Assembly: GCF_000226115.1 (NCBI RefSeq)
Contig: NC_016458.1
Location: 6,668,001-6,732,000 of the forward strand
From: Thermothielavioides terrestris NRRL 8126
Lineage: Eukaryota > Ascomycota > Sordariomycetes > Sordariales > Chaetomiaceae
DNA: 64,000 nucleotides
Direction of reading: 5' to 3'
Shown: piece by piece, positions 35,229 to 48,324 of the stretch
Numbering within the stretch: position 1 is the stretch's first letter
How the letters are laid out: every line of letters begins with the position of its first letter
Notes under the pieces: model-generated
What the model saw: only the letters and a program-made list of their open reading frames with translations
Told to the model about the DNA's origin: nothing
Databases searched by the model: none
Program-made: the position numbers and the translations under genes

Positions 35229-37926
35229 GAGCAGCCCAAGCGGTGAATGAGAAACCCAGGGGTGAAGGAGGTTGCGAGTCAGGGTTCAGCGATTCCAAGG
35301 GCAAAAAGGAGACAGGGGTTAGGGACCAAGGAAGCCGGCGTGGTTTGAAGGAGGCGAGGCGGTCAGGGGTCGAGGAGCCAAGGGGTCAAGAGGTCTGCTC
35401 ACCTCCTATCTTGGGGCCGAGGGGCTGCCCACGACGTCTTTTGACTGGGTTGCCTCTGCGCTCCTGCGAACGAGGAGGCCCGTCTGGTTCTACACAGGGT
35501 CAGCATCGTATGGGAAGGGAAGATACCTGATCACTTTCCTCCCTTAGAGTCTTCCTCTCTGAGAGGAGACGCCTCGCGACGACGTTTCAGGGCAAGTGGG
35601 AGGCATTCCTTTTTCGCGATCTCGGGATTGGAGCCCCTGGCGGTCACGGCCGCGACCCCTCGTCGGCGAGTGTCTGTGGGAGTTAGCGAAAGGGGGGGAT
35701 GTCAGGGCTGCTGGCTTACCGGTGGAAGACATGTCGACGGGATAAAAATAGTAGTCGGTCTCAGACGAGAACGAGGACTGGACAGTTGTGACCGCTTCTG
35801 GACGCAGCAGGACGATAGTCCAAAGAGCCAGCCTAGATGGGAGCCGACAGGGACAACACCACGGGACCAGAGAGAGAACTCGCACCGGGACGACACAACC
35901 GCGAGAGGAGCACAACCTAGTCAACGCAGTCTCGTGGATGATCACAAGAACAGGCTCTATTAAGCTACACAAGTCTGTTGATGCAGACAACGGTAACCTA
36001 CAGCACTGATCTGAAGAGAAAAAGGGAGAGGAGAGACCTGGGACTCGCCGCCATCTTGTTCACCAGCAACACCGCCAGGGGCTCTGCCCAGGAGGCAGGA
36101 GCGACGGTGTATCTCGACCATGGTGGAGGGGTTTGGTTGGCTCCTCGAGGTTCTGCCGCGGGGTCAGATACAGAGGGAAGGCGCGAGACAGGCAGGCAAC
36201 AGGCTGTCATAACGAGGATGCATTCGAGTCTTGGAGTTGTGGATGGCATTTGCTGGCGGCAGATGCTGTGTTTTGGCGCACCAACTTCGGAAACGATGCC
36301 CAACTCTGAGATTGGTACCTGGTAATATCGACTTCCAAAGCAATACTTGGTTGTCATACTAGTGTCCGGACCCAGGTCCTGGAGGCTGTTGCCGCTTCCG
36401 AACCGCCGACACTGGCGTTGCACTGCTTGGCTCCCAGACTGGGTGTTGGCCTCAGAAACTGGTGCCCCGTATACCCTTCTCTCGCAATGGTGCCCAGCCA
36501 GACTGCTGAAGCTGTCATCCCAAACTATGCCATCGCCGTATAAGCCAGCGGCTGAACCACTCTGCCGGGCTGCATTGCGTTTGGACGACTGTGCCCAGGA
36601 TGTCTGATTTTGAACACTGCAACGTCGTGTGGATTCGCTAGTAAGGGCGAGTTTCGAGTCCAATCATGTGCTTGCAGTTTTCCTCGTTGATCGAAGCGGA
36701 CTCTGCACCAAGCTGGCAGCTGTCCGGTCAGAAGAAACGGTTGAGAGTCACATTCAACCTTGGAAGTCTTGCTAGACAGAGATCCAGTGACCTCTAGTCT
36801 GGGCTGCCGGCGGGAGCTGGCGAGTACTGAATGTTTGGACTAAGTCAACTCTATGACTGGGATCCTGCCTAGCTCGCAACAGCTCAAATCCAACCAATTC
36901 GACTCAATCAAATTCAACGCAATTCAACGCAACTCGGCCCTGTTGGTAATCAAATCTGGCCCTGGATTCGAGTTGTTTGAATTGTCTATTTGGCAAGACC
37001 ATTCTTTCAGCCGCCCATCGAATCGCAGGTACCGATCTAATGGTAACCTGGTCGCCGTCCGGAGTAATACCATGGCACGAGGCGCGAACGAGTATATTTA
37101 CCTCGTGTAATTGACGCAGATAGAGTATGGCTAACTAGGAAATCTACCTCTAGATCGGGGTTTGCTAGGATGACAGGGTTCCATTTATGCGCACTTTGTC
37201 GTGCCACAGCAAACGCCGCAGACGGATACGGACCATCACATGTGAATGCCCCCCTTCTGGAACCACAGCGTCTCCATCCGCTGGCCCGCAGCCAACCCCA
37301 CCGACGTCAGTTGGTGCCATGGTGGCGTGTGGGGCACCGTTCGGCCGCAGGGAGATGCCTTGCTGGCCAATGGCGTGGAGAAAAAGGGGCGGCACCGGAA
37401 ATGGGGCGGCTGACTCGCCGAGCTACCCCACGGCACCCGCGGCGTGAGCGTTACCAGAGGCTAACTGATGGCGGCAATTAGCCTCGGCTCAAGGTGGGCT
37501 TGCTCGGGCCAGCTCTCGGCCCAGCAACGCACCTGCCGTCCCGTCCACCAAGGTGTCCCACTGCAAGACGCAGCAGAGTCGCAGAGAGCACTATCTGTAC
37601 TATATACAGCGTATTGAAGACAGGTTAGGTTCCCGAGGGAATGCCCGTGTGACGGACTCCACGGACCCTGACAAAAGTGCCTAGGCTCCCGGAGAAGGCG
37701 GGGCGCAAAGAACGGCCGACGCAGCAACCGACAATCTTCCGCCGCGACACTGTCTGCTGCTGCTGGCCCTCTCTCCCTCTGACTCCACAGTAACTTGTAA
37801 CTAGTACACTGTTAGACCTTTGAGCGCGAGAACAACGTTTCGCGTTTACTTTTTCTCTTCCCTCTTTCGTCTTCCTCCGTCTTCTTCGGCGTTTTTCGTT
37901 CAGGTCCTGTCTCACGCGACTTGGGG
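35229..37926. other. Long intergenic region without supported genes
   Basis: About 2.7 kb. Frames of 60-220 codons occur on both strands but overlap one another and show no motifs. A run of short AATTCAACGC-like direct repeats lies near 36900-36930. The rightmost 200 bp probably hold the carnitine acetyltransferase promoter, with a pyrimidine-rich tract at about 37850-37910. Confidence 0.5.
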
Positions 37927-40009
37927 ATGTTGGCCGCCATCGCACGCGCAGAGGCTCGGTCTCCCGCTCTCAGAACCCTCCTCTCCAAGCAGACGACAGT
38001 ATGTGCCGCCTTGAACCCCCAGCAGCGCTTATGCCGGCATCAACTAACGCAAGCGGCCGCAGAGGGTGACAGTCATGGCTCCCGCAAGCAGACGGAACAA
38101 CAGCTCCCTCCCGCCGGGGTACGTCGAGGACAAGTCCAAGGGCCCGATGCTGCGCTTCCAGGACTCGCTTCCGCGCCTTCCCGTGCCGACGCTGGAGGAG
38201 ACCGCTGCGCGCTATCTCAAGACGCTCCGGCCGCTGCTCACGCCGTCCGAGCTCGAGGCCAGCACGAAGGCGGTGCAAGAGTTCATCGCCCCGAACGGCC
38301 CCGGCCGCAAGCTGCAGGAGAAGTTGGTCGCCCGGCGGGAGGACCCCAAGATCAAGAACTGGCTGTACGAGTGGTGGAACGATGTGGCCTACCTCACCTA
38401 CCGCGACCCCGTGGTGCCCTACGTCAGCTACTTCTACTCCCATCGGGACGACCGGCGGCGCCGGGACCCCGCCAAGCGGGCGGCTGCTCTCACCACCGCC
38501 GCGCTCGAGTTCAAGAGGCAGGTGGACGAGGGGACCCTCGAGCCTGAGTACATGAAGAAGCTGCCCATTTGCATGGACAGCTACAAATGGATGTTCAACG
38601 CCTGCCGCGTGCCCGCCAAGCCCGCCGACTATCCGGTCAAGTTCGACCCCGCCCAGAACAAGCACATCCTGGTGATCCGCAAGAACCAGTTCTTCAAGGT
38701 TGCGCACGAGGTCGGCGGCAAGCAGCTCAACACGTCCGAGCTCGAGCAGGCCTTCCGCCGCGTGTACGAGCTGGCGGGCGAGCGCGCGCCTGCCGTCGGC
38801 GCCCTGACGTCCGAGAACCGCGACGTGTGGACGGACGCGCGCGCCGTGCTGCTGGCCGCCGACCCCGCGAACGCCAAGGCCATCGAGGCCATCGAGTCCG
38901 CCTCCTTCGTCGTCTGCCTGGACGACGCCAAGCCCGTCACCCTCGAGGAGCGCGCGCACGCCTACTGGCACGGCGACGGCCAGAACCGGTGGTACGACAA
39001 GCCGGTGCAGTTCATCATCAACGACAACGGCACGTCGGGCTTCATGGGCGAGCACAGCATGATGGACGGCACGCCGACGCACCGGCTCAACGACTACGTC
39101 AACGACGTCATCTTCAACAACAAGCTCGACTTCTCCGACCCCAGCGTGCGGTCCAACCTCCCCGAACCGCAGCCCATCCGGTTCGTCGTCACCAAGGCGG
39201 TGCAAGCCGAGATCGACCGCGCCGTGCGCGACTTCGGCAACGTCATCGGACAGCACCAGCTCGCCGTGCAGGCCTACCAGGGCTACGGCAAGGGCCTGAT
39301 CAAGAAGTTCAGGTGCTCGCCCGACGCGTACGTGCAGATGATCATCCAACTGGCCTACTTCAAGATGTACGGCAAGAACCGGCCGACCTACGAGTCGGCC
39401 GCGACGCGGCGCTTCCAGCTGGGGCGCACCGAGACGTGCCGCTCCGTGTCGGAGGAGAGCGTGGCCTGGTGCCGGGCGATGGCGGACGAGAGCGTCGACA
39501 ACGCCACCCGCGTCGCCCTCTTCCGCAAAGCCCTCGACGCCCACCTCGAGTACATCAGCGCCGCCTCCGACGGCAAGGGCGTCGACCGCCACCTGCTCGG
39601 CCTCAAGCGCCTGCTCGAGCCCGGCCAGGAGCTCCCCGCCCTCTACAAAGACCCGGCCTACAGCTACTCGTCCTCATGGTACCTGTCCACCAGCCAGCTG
39701 AGCTCCGAGTACTTCAACGGCTACGGCTGGAGCCAGGTTATCGATGAGGGCTTTGGCATAGCGTACATGATCAACGAGAACAGGTTAGTTGGCTCCCTCC
39801 CACACCTTTCCCCCCCGTCTTTAAGATGTGGTGAGGCCTGAACGAACTCGTCTGCTCACATTTTTCCCCTCTTTCCCTGCAGCATCAACTTCAACATCGT
39901 CTCCAAGAACCTCGGCAGCGACAAGATGAGCTTCTACCTCAACGAGGCCGCCGGCGACATGCGCGACATGCTGATGCCCACGCTGGAGGCGCCCAAGGCC
40001 AAGATCTAA
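37927..40009 (+). CDS. CAT2: Carnitine O-acetyltransferase, mitochondrial/peroxisomal
   Basis: Transfers acetyl groups between CoA and carnitine to shuttle acetyl units between peroxisome, cytosol and mitochondrion. Exons are 37927-37998, 38063-39783 and 39883-40009 (639 aa). Exon 1 encodes an Arg/Ala-rich leader (MLAAIARAEARSPALRTLLS) typical of mitochondrial targeting. It joins through a GTATGT donor, CTAAC branch and CGCAG acceptor. A second in-frame ATG at 38075 (MAPASRR) could give a shorter peroxisomal form. The catalytic histidine is in GEHSMMDGTP (about His355). The carnitine/CoA motifs KGLIKKFRCSPDA and STSQLSSEYFNGYGW are present. The protein ends in AKI, a variant PTS1. Intron 2 (GTTAGT donor) splits the last 43 codons. 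Confidence 0.93.
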
Positions 40010-40634
40010 ACACCTTGAGGACCCCTGTTCTCTTTAAGGCGGTGGAGGGGCATCCGGGATCTGGGTAACCCGGGTTGGATAGGAGATTAAAATGGGCCGA
40101 TAGACGTTGTGTTGGTGGCCATGTTGTTTTATTGGTTTATCTGTATCTAAGCGAAGGTCTCTTCTGTTTTTGCCTCTCTGGAAGCGTTGCATGCATGCAC
40201 TTATTGCGCAGGTTCATACCTCGTCAGTTCGTTGTCTAGGTGTTGTCTTGGCCATAGACCTCCCTGCTCGCATTCAGCTTGAGTGTATTCATCTGTTGAC
40301 TGTACGAAGCACAAGGTACCTAGGTAGTTGTGCTGCGCCATATTCGCTCCTGCTCCTCCTCCCTTGAGAGAATATCCGGGCGGAGGCATTGGACCAGTCG
40401 GCCATGGCGCCAGAAGGTCGACTTGCACGCGCATATATCGCTCTGTATTTTCGCCACCACTGCAGCATATGATGGGAGTTGACTTGAGAGTGGGAAGAGC
40501 ATCTACGCCAAAAAAAGATCCATCCATTGCCCGCGCTCCTCTCTTCGTCTTCTCCTCTGCCATTCTACAGGACAAGCATCCCCACAATCCAACTCACCCA
40601 AACCACCAGCTAAAAAGAAAAAAGCCCGTTATAT
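40010..40634. other. Convergent intergenic region CAT2 / CAP
   Basis: About 625 bp with both 3' UTRs. A GGTACCTAGGTAG motif at 40315-40327 matches the palindromic motifs near 13.3 kb. No gene is seen. Confidence 0.5.
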
Positions 40635-42442
40635 TCAACCAACGTGCGAGACGATCTCGTTCACCACGTCGCCTTTCTCCTGCTCAAAGTACGAACAGAT
40701 CTGCGAGGGCAGCGGGATCTCCTTGTAGTCGTCGTCGGGCCCCGTGATGACGTTGAGGTTGACGCCGGCCGACTTGCTCGAGAAGACGCGGGTGGCCGAG
40801 CTCTCCTTGCTGAGGTAGATCTGGGCGCCGTCGACCTGGTCGAGCAGCACGGTCGGGATGGTCTCGCCGTCCATGACCTGGAGGGCGAAGTTCTGCGACT
40901 TGACCACGTCGACGGTCGAGACGAGCGACTCGACGACGAGCGACAGCCGGCTCGTGTTCTCGACCGTCACCGCGTTCGCCTTGCCCTTGAGGATGATGGT
41001 CGTGTTGGTGCACTTGGAGATGAGGATCGAGTGCGAGAGGGAGACCTCGAGCTCGATCGGCGAGGGTTCTTTGTCGAAGTTTTCCTGGGGCGGCAGGGTC
41101 AGTGGAGCTCAGGAGTGAGCTTCCGAGAGATAGACAGAACTCACAATAGTCCACTTGTTCCCTTCTAGCACCTTCTTGGGCGGCTTCTTAACCCGCATGC
41201 TTTCCGGCTTCGGTTTGGTGCCAGGCGGCGCAGGGCTCTTGCCCCGTGTCGAGGTGACGCGGTCAGGGACAGTCGACCCGGCGCGCAGAGAAGGGTTCTT
41301 GTGCGTCATCTCCGACTTGTCCACCTTCCGGAGACCCTTGGTGACCGCCTCGCCCTTGTTTAGCTCCGAAAAGACGGCGCCGAAGCCCGCGGATGGGGTC
41401 GGCTCGGCCTTTTGCTCATTGATCTTGAGAACCGGCGGAGGACCCGGCGGCGGCGGCGGAGGTGGCGGCGGGCCGCCCGCTGGGGCTGCCGGGGCTGCCG
41501 GGGCGGATGGCGCCGCCGTCACTGATTTGGCAGCTTGGGCCGCGGGCACTCCCTTGGGGTTCCATGGGATGCCGTTGGGGAAGTAGTTCTTGACGTAATC
41601 GGCGAGGTCGCGGAGCACCTGGAAGTACGCTTTCACCCATTCAACCTGCTGCTCGTCCCTATTTTTCATTTCCTGGTCAGAAGTGCTGTTTCCTTACGAG
41701 ACAGGGGTTCAACGAGCGGCTGACTTGTTCTTATTTGCCGTTAAGACCTTGTTCCCCCAGAACTGCGCAGACGAAAAGCTCTCCTCGACGTGCTTGAACG
41801 GCTTCGTATCAATGGTCACCCAGGCCAGAGCTAGGATGCTCTCGGACACGGTGCAGAGGTTGTTGTACAAGGGGTCGCCGCGGTTCGAGTCCTTGATATT
41901 GCCGATGGCGGTCATGAGGTCCCCGATGGGCTTGACCAAGTCTTGGAAGACAGACATATCGGCGCCATTCAGGTCGGGCTTCTTGGCTTTGGTTGTGATG
42001 AGCAGGAATCTGCGCTGCTCCTCGAAGGCCTCGACGACCTTTGCTGCCTGCTCGGCAACCAGACCACCGATTGCTTTGCTAATCTTCGCCCAGTTCCCGA
42101 CGGACTGGCTAATGAAGCTGTCAAACTCCTCGATCGACTCGGGCACAGGCTCTGGGGCGGGCGCCGGCGGAGCGGGGGCAGTCGGCGGTAATGCGGGCGC
42201 AGAAGGTGTCGGCGTGCTCGCCGCCTGCGTGAGTCCCGGGACTGCCTGGGGGTTCTCGAAGGCCGCCTGGGCGATATCTTCGAGGCGAGACGTGGCCGCC
42301 TCGAGCCTGTTGTGCTTGGTCAGCGCTCGGCCAGGAGGATTGCGCCGGGAGACGGAGCACGATCTGGGCCGCAGAGCAAGATCCGGAGGTCCACGCACCT
42401 CTTGATCAGGGTTGTCAGGTTGTGCATGGAGTTGCCAGCCAT
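40635..42442 (-). CDS. CAP: Adenylyl cyclase-associated protein (CAP/Srv2)
   Basis: An actin-monomer recycling protein that also binds adenylyl cyclase. Exons are 42399-42442, 41739-42306, 41145-41672 and 40635-41084, giving 529 aa. The N-terminus MAGNSMHNLTTLIKR joins LEAATSRLEDIAQAA, the cyclase-binding coiled coil. The helical folded domain follows at about 60-210. A polyproline run (about 250-262) could bind profilin or SH3 domains. A WH2-like stretch and the C-terminal beta-helical CARP domain follow (ENFDKEPSPIELEVS to the end), with the G-actin-binding strands. The junction of exons 2 and 3 is the weakest: the best model uses a GC donor (ACG/GCAAAT), which keeps NKVLT next to EMKNRDEQQVEW; a GT donor 9 nt earlier would drop three conserved residues. 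The actin-binding role is known for the family. Confidence 0.88.
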
Positions 42443-43495
42443 GTTGGGCGGGCGCAGGGGAGCTGCTGCAGATGGGGATGCGAAGCTCGGGCGCGACAGG
42501 AGCACACCAGCAGCACCGATGGAGGCGATGTGAGAATCCTCGGTCTGCAAACAGAGGAGCAGGATAACACGAGCAGGAGGAGAGTGGCCCGCTCTATAGA
42601 GCGAGAAAAGCGTGTGCCTAGAGGTCCTTTCGGTATGTTCAAATCAGGCGACAATCATGGAGCGAATGTTGAGATGTGAGACACCCCTGATCCCCCCACA
42701 AGCAAGCAGCAATGCGCAGCTCCCGCAGAGCTTCGGCAGGGGTCTTTGGGGGTCCACTCTTACAGTGCTTGCACGTTGTCCAATCGCCGCCGTCGCCGAG
42801 CCCAGGGCTAGGTCAGGCTTCCACCCGCCGCGCCGGCCAGGCAGCTCCTTCCCAGACATCCCGTTTTAGTGCTGGTGAGCATCAGGAAGCCCTCTGCGTT
42901 GCTATCTGACGCCTGCCTGCTGAGTAGGCGGATGCCCGTACCTACCTGTATTGGAGATTTCCAAAGAGAACGCGCGTCCCATGCTCCTTAGGCCGTGCAT
43001 GCCAAGCCGAGGAAAAAGAAGCCTCCACATTGCTGGCGCCTGCCGAACTGGCAGACATCCGGTTCGTCGAGGCAAACTCGCCCAGGGCTGGTGTGCTGTG
43101 CATGGCGGAATGTCCCTGTGCTCGAGGCTTGCACATATCATGCAGCGGTCCCAATCCCGTATCTGATCCTGTATCTGTCGCCCAAGCCAATATCAACCAG
43201 TGACGAACCGGTCTGGGCGATTCGTTCTGTTTCAGCCCGGCATTGACTTTGAATGGTGTTATCCCTGGCTGTCTTGTCATTGCTTTTTATTTTTTCCCCT
43301 CCCCTTCTACACAACATTCCTCAACGAAAGCTTCGCAACGGCCCATTTTGCCGACAATTCCTCGTATTTCCGTAATAAGCACCCCGAAAGGCCATCTTCT
43401 TTACATAAACGCGCCCTCTTCCTTGCCAAGAACGGAGTGTTTAGCGACAACTTCAGTTTCTGCGCCCGGACCCGGACCCGGACACGGAACCGGAC
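42443..43495. other. Divergent promoter region CAP / PfkB-like
   Basis: About 1.05 kb. Short open frames only. Immediately before the PfkB start is a short tandem of CCCGGA units (about 43466-43490). Confidence 0.5.
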
Positions 43496-44845
43496 ATGGG
43501 CCCCGAGAAGCCGGCCCGAGCCGGAGCGGAGCCGGGCCAAGCCTCTGAGGGAATCCCGGAGGATCAAGAGATCGACTTTGTCACGCTGGGCATGTTCATT
43601 ATTGGTAAGCATTCACTCGAACGCGGTCAACTGGACTTCCAGCTAACCTTTCCAGATGAGATTGAATTCCCGCCCCCCAAACCCCCGGTGCGCGACATCC
43701 TCGGCGGCGCAGGGTCCTACTCGGCCCTGGGTGCCCGCCTCTTCTCCCCTCCGCCATTGTCCCGGACGGTCGGCTGGATCGTCGACCAAGGCTCCGACTT
43801 CCCGCCGTCCATCACCGCGCAGATCAATACCTGGCAGACCTCGGCGCTCTTCCGCCGGGACCCGTCCCGCCTCACCACGCGCGGCTGGAACGGCTACGCG
43901 CCGGGCTCCGAGCAGCGCGCCTTCCGCTACACCACGCCCAAGAAGCGCCTCACCGCCGCCGACCTCACGCCGCCGCTCCTGCGGGCCAAGGCGATCCACC
44001 TCATCTGCAGCCCGCTGCGCTGCCGCGAGCTGATCACCGACATCCTCGCCCGCCGCCGGGAGGCCTACCTGGCCTCCGACCCGACCGGCGAGGCCTACAC
44101 GCGCCCGCTCTTCATCTGGGAGCCCGTGCCGGACCGCTGCGTGCCGGACGAGCTGCTCAACTGCACCAACACGCTGCCGCTCGTCGACGTCTGCTCGCCC
44201 AACCACGCCGAGCTGGCCGGCTTCATGGGCGCCGCCGAAGAGGAGGAAGCCGGCGACGACATCGCCGCCGCCGTCGAGCGCCACTGCGAGCAGCTGCTCG
44301 CCAGCATGCCGCTGGCGAGCTACACGCTGGTGGTGCGGGCCGGCGCCAAGGGCTGCTTCGTGGCGCGCAACGGCGGGCGCAAGAAGAAGAGCGGCAGCAG
44401 CAGCAGCAGGCCGAAACGGCGGAAGCGCGAGTACGTGCACGGCGGGCTGCGCCCGGACACGGACATGGAGGCGCTGTTCGCGGGCCTGCTGCAGGACGAG
44501 GAAGGGCGTGTCGCGCGGGAGGAGATTGAGATCGATCCCGGCCTGGAGAAGTGGGTGCCTGCTTACTACGGGGACGGGTATAATAAGGGTCAGGAGGGGG
44601 TGGATGGCGCGCGGGAGAAGGTGGTGGACCCGACGGGCGGCGGGAATACCTTCCTCGGCGGCCTGGCGGTTGCTCTGGCGCGGGGCAAGTCGATCGAGGA
44701 GGCCTGCGTGTGGGGCCACGTGGCGGCCAGTTTTGCTATTGAGCAGGTTGGTTTTCCGGTGTTGAGCGTGGATGAGGAGGGGAGGGAAACATGGAACGGC
44801 GTGAGGGTTGAAGACCGGTTGCGGGAGTTTCAAGAGCGGCTGTGA
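43496..44845 (+). CDS. PfkB-family (Mak32-like) carbohydrate kinase homologue
   Basis: Belongs to the ribokinase/PfkB fold, Mak32-like branch; yeast MAK32 was named for maintenance of killer virus structural stability. Exons are 43496-43604 and 43656-44845 (432 aa). The 51-nt intron (GTAAGC donor, CTAAC branch, CAG acceptor) is a multiple of three, so the frame also reads through it. GGAGSYSALGARL (about 58-70) matches the N-terminal PfkB glycine motif. The C-terminal signature reads DPTGGGNTFLGG, where the usual form is DTTGAGDAF, so the general-base Asp is replaced by Asn. A basic insertion (KKKSGSSSSRPKRRKRE) at about 280-300 may be a nuclear localisation signal. Substrate is unknown and phosphotransfer may be lost. 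Confidence 0.82.
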   Translation: MGPEKPARAGAEPGQASEGIPEDQEIDFVTLGMFIIGKHSLERGQLDFQLTFPDEIEFPPPKPPVRDILGGAGSYSALGARLFSPPPLSRTVGWIVDQGSDFPPSITAQINTWQTSALFRRDPSRLTTRGWNGYAPGSEQRAFRYTTPKKRLTAADLTPPLLRAKAIHLICSPLRCRELITDILARRREAYLASDPTGEAYTRPLFIWEPVPDRCVPDELLNCTNTLPLVDVCSPNHAELAGFMGAAEEEEAGDDIAAAVERHCEQLLASMPLASYTLVVRAGAKGCFVARNGGRKKKSGSSSSRPKRRKREYVHGGLRPDTDMEALFAGLLQDEEGRVAREEIEIDPGLEKWVPAYYGDGYNKGQEGVDGAREKVVDPTGGGNTFLGGLAVALARGKSIEEACVWGHVAASFAIEQVGFPVLSVDEEGRETWNGVRVEDRLREFQERL

Positions 44846-45529
44846 GTGGGTGTTGGATCAGGTGTTTATTTGTTTTCGGAAGGGAGTGGTTGGTTATAGA
44901 GGCTTGGTTTGGGGAGGCAGCGAGATAGACACCTTGTTAGAGGTTATAGACAATTGGGTGGGCGACAAGTGTTGGTGCCCGGTACCACGGCTATGGAGAT
45001 AGAAGGCGCGGTTGGTCGAGGAGAGGAAGATGACAGCGCTAGATAGAACATTGCTTGTACGACCTCTGAAAAAAACCTGCATCCCTTCCCTTCAGGGAAT
45101 CCGCCGTCTTGGACCTTTCCGTACGAGGAACGGCTCACGTTGGTATACCTCCATTCATCTCCGCCCGCCGGAACACTTGTTTGTCCTCATGTCGATTCAT
45201 CAATTGGTTGCCGATGGGAAAAGCTTCCTAGGGACGGAACAGTAAATACCTTTAACTACCTTCCTTCGAGGCCGTCTACATCCGCCATCCATGACCATCC
45301 GATGCCAGAATAACGCCCTCAATACGGTAACCATCCATGCCATCAATGACAAATGAAAACAGAATCCCAAGCCATGATGCCGCCACTCCATTCAACTCAA
45401 AATGCGTCCACCTCAGTGCCACTCAAATCTTGTAAACCAGCTCACCATCGGTATACCTAATTCATCATCAGTAAAACAACTCGCTCGATAGTGGGGGGGA
45501 ACAACACCAGACTCAACCCAGGGGGGGAC
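44846..45529. other. Convergent intergenic region PfkB-like / MCM3
   Basis: About 680 bp of presumed 3' UTRs. No other feature was recognised. Confidence 0.5.

Positions 45530-48324
<2,795 letters not shown>

Noticed and set aside
35250..35330. Telomere-like GGGGTTAGGG near the zinc-finger gene start
   Set aside because: A single occurrence with no tandem TTAGGG run; chance match.
37970..39592. 540-codon minus-strand frame across the carnitine acetyltransferase gene
   Set aside because: Shadow of the GC-rich coding strand; composition is biased Val/Leu/Gly/Arg without motifs, while the plus strand is a clear known enzyme.
43643..44833. 396-codon minus-strand frame opposite the PfkB-like gene
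   Set aside because: Antisense shadow of a high-GC3 coding region.
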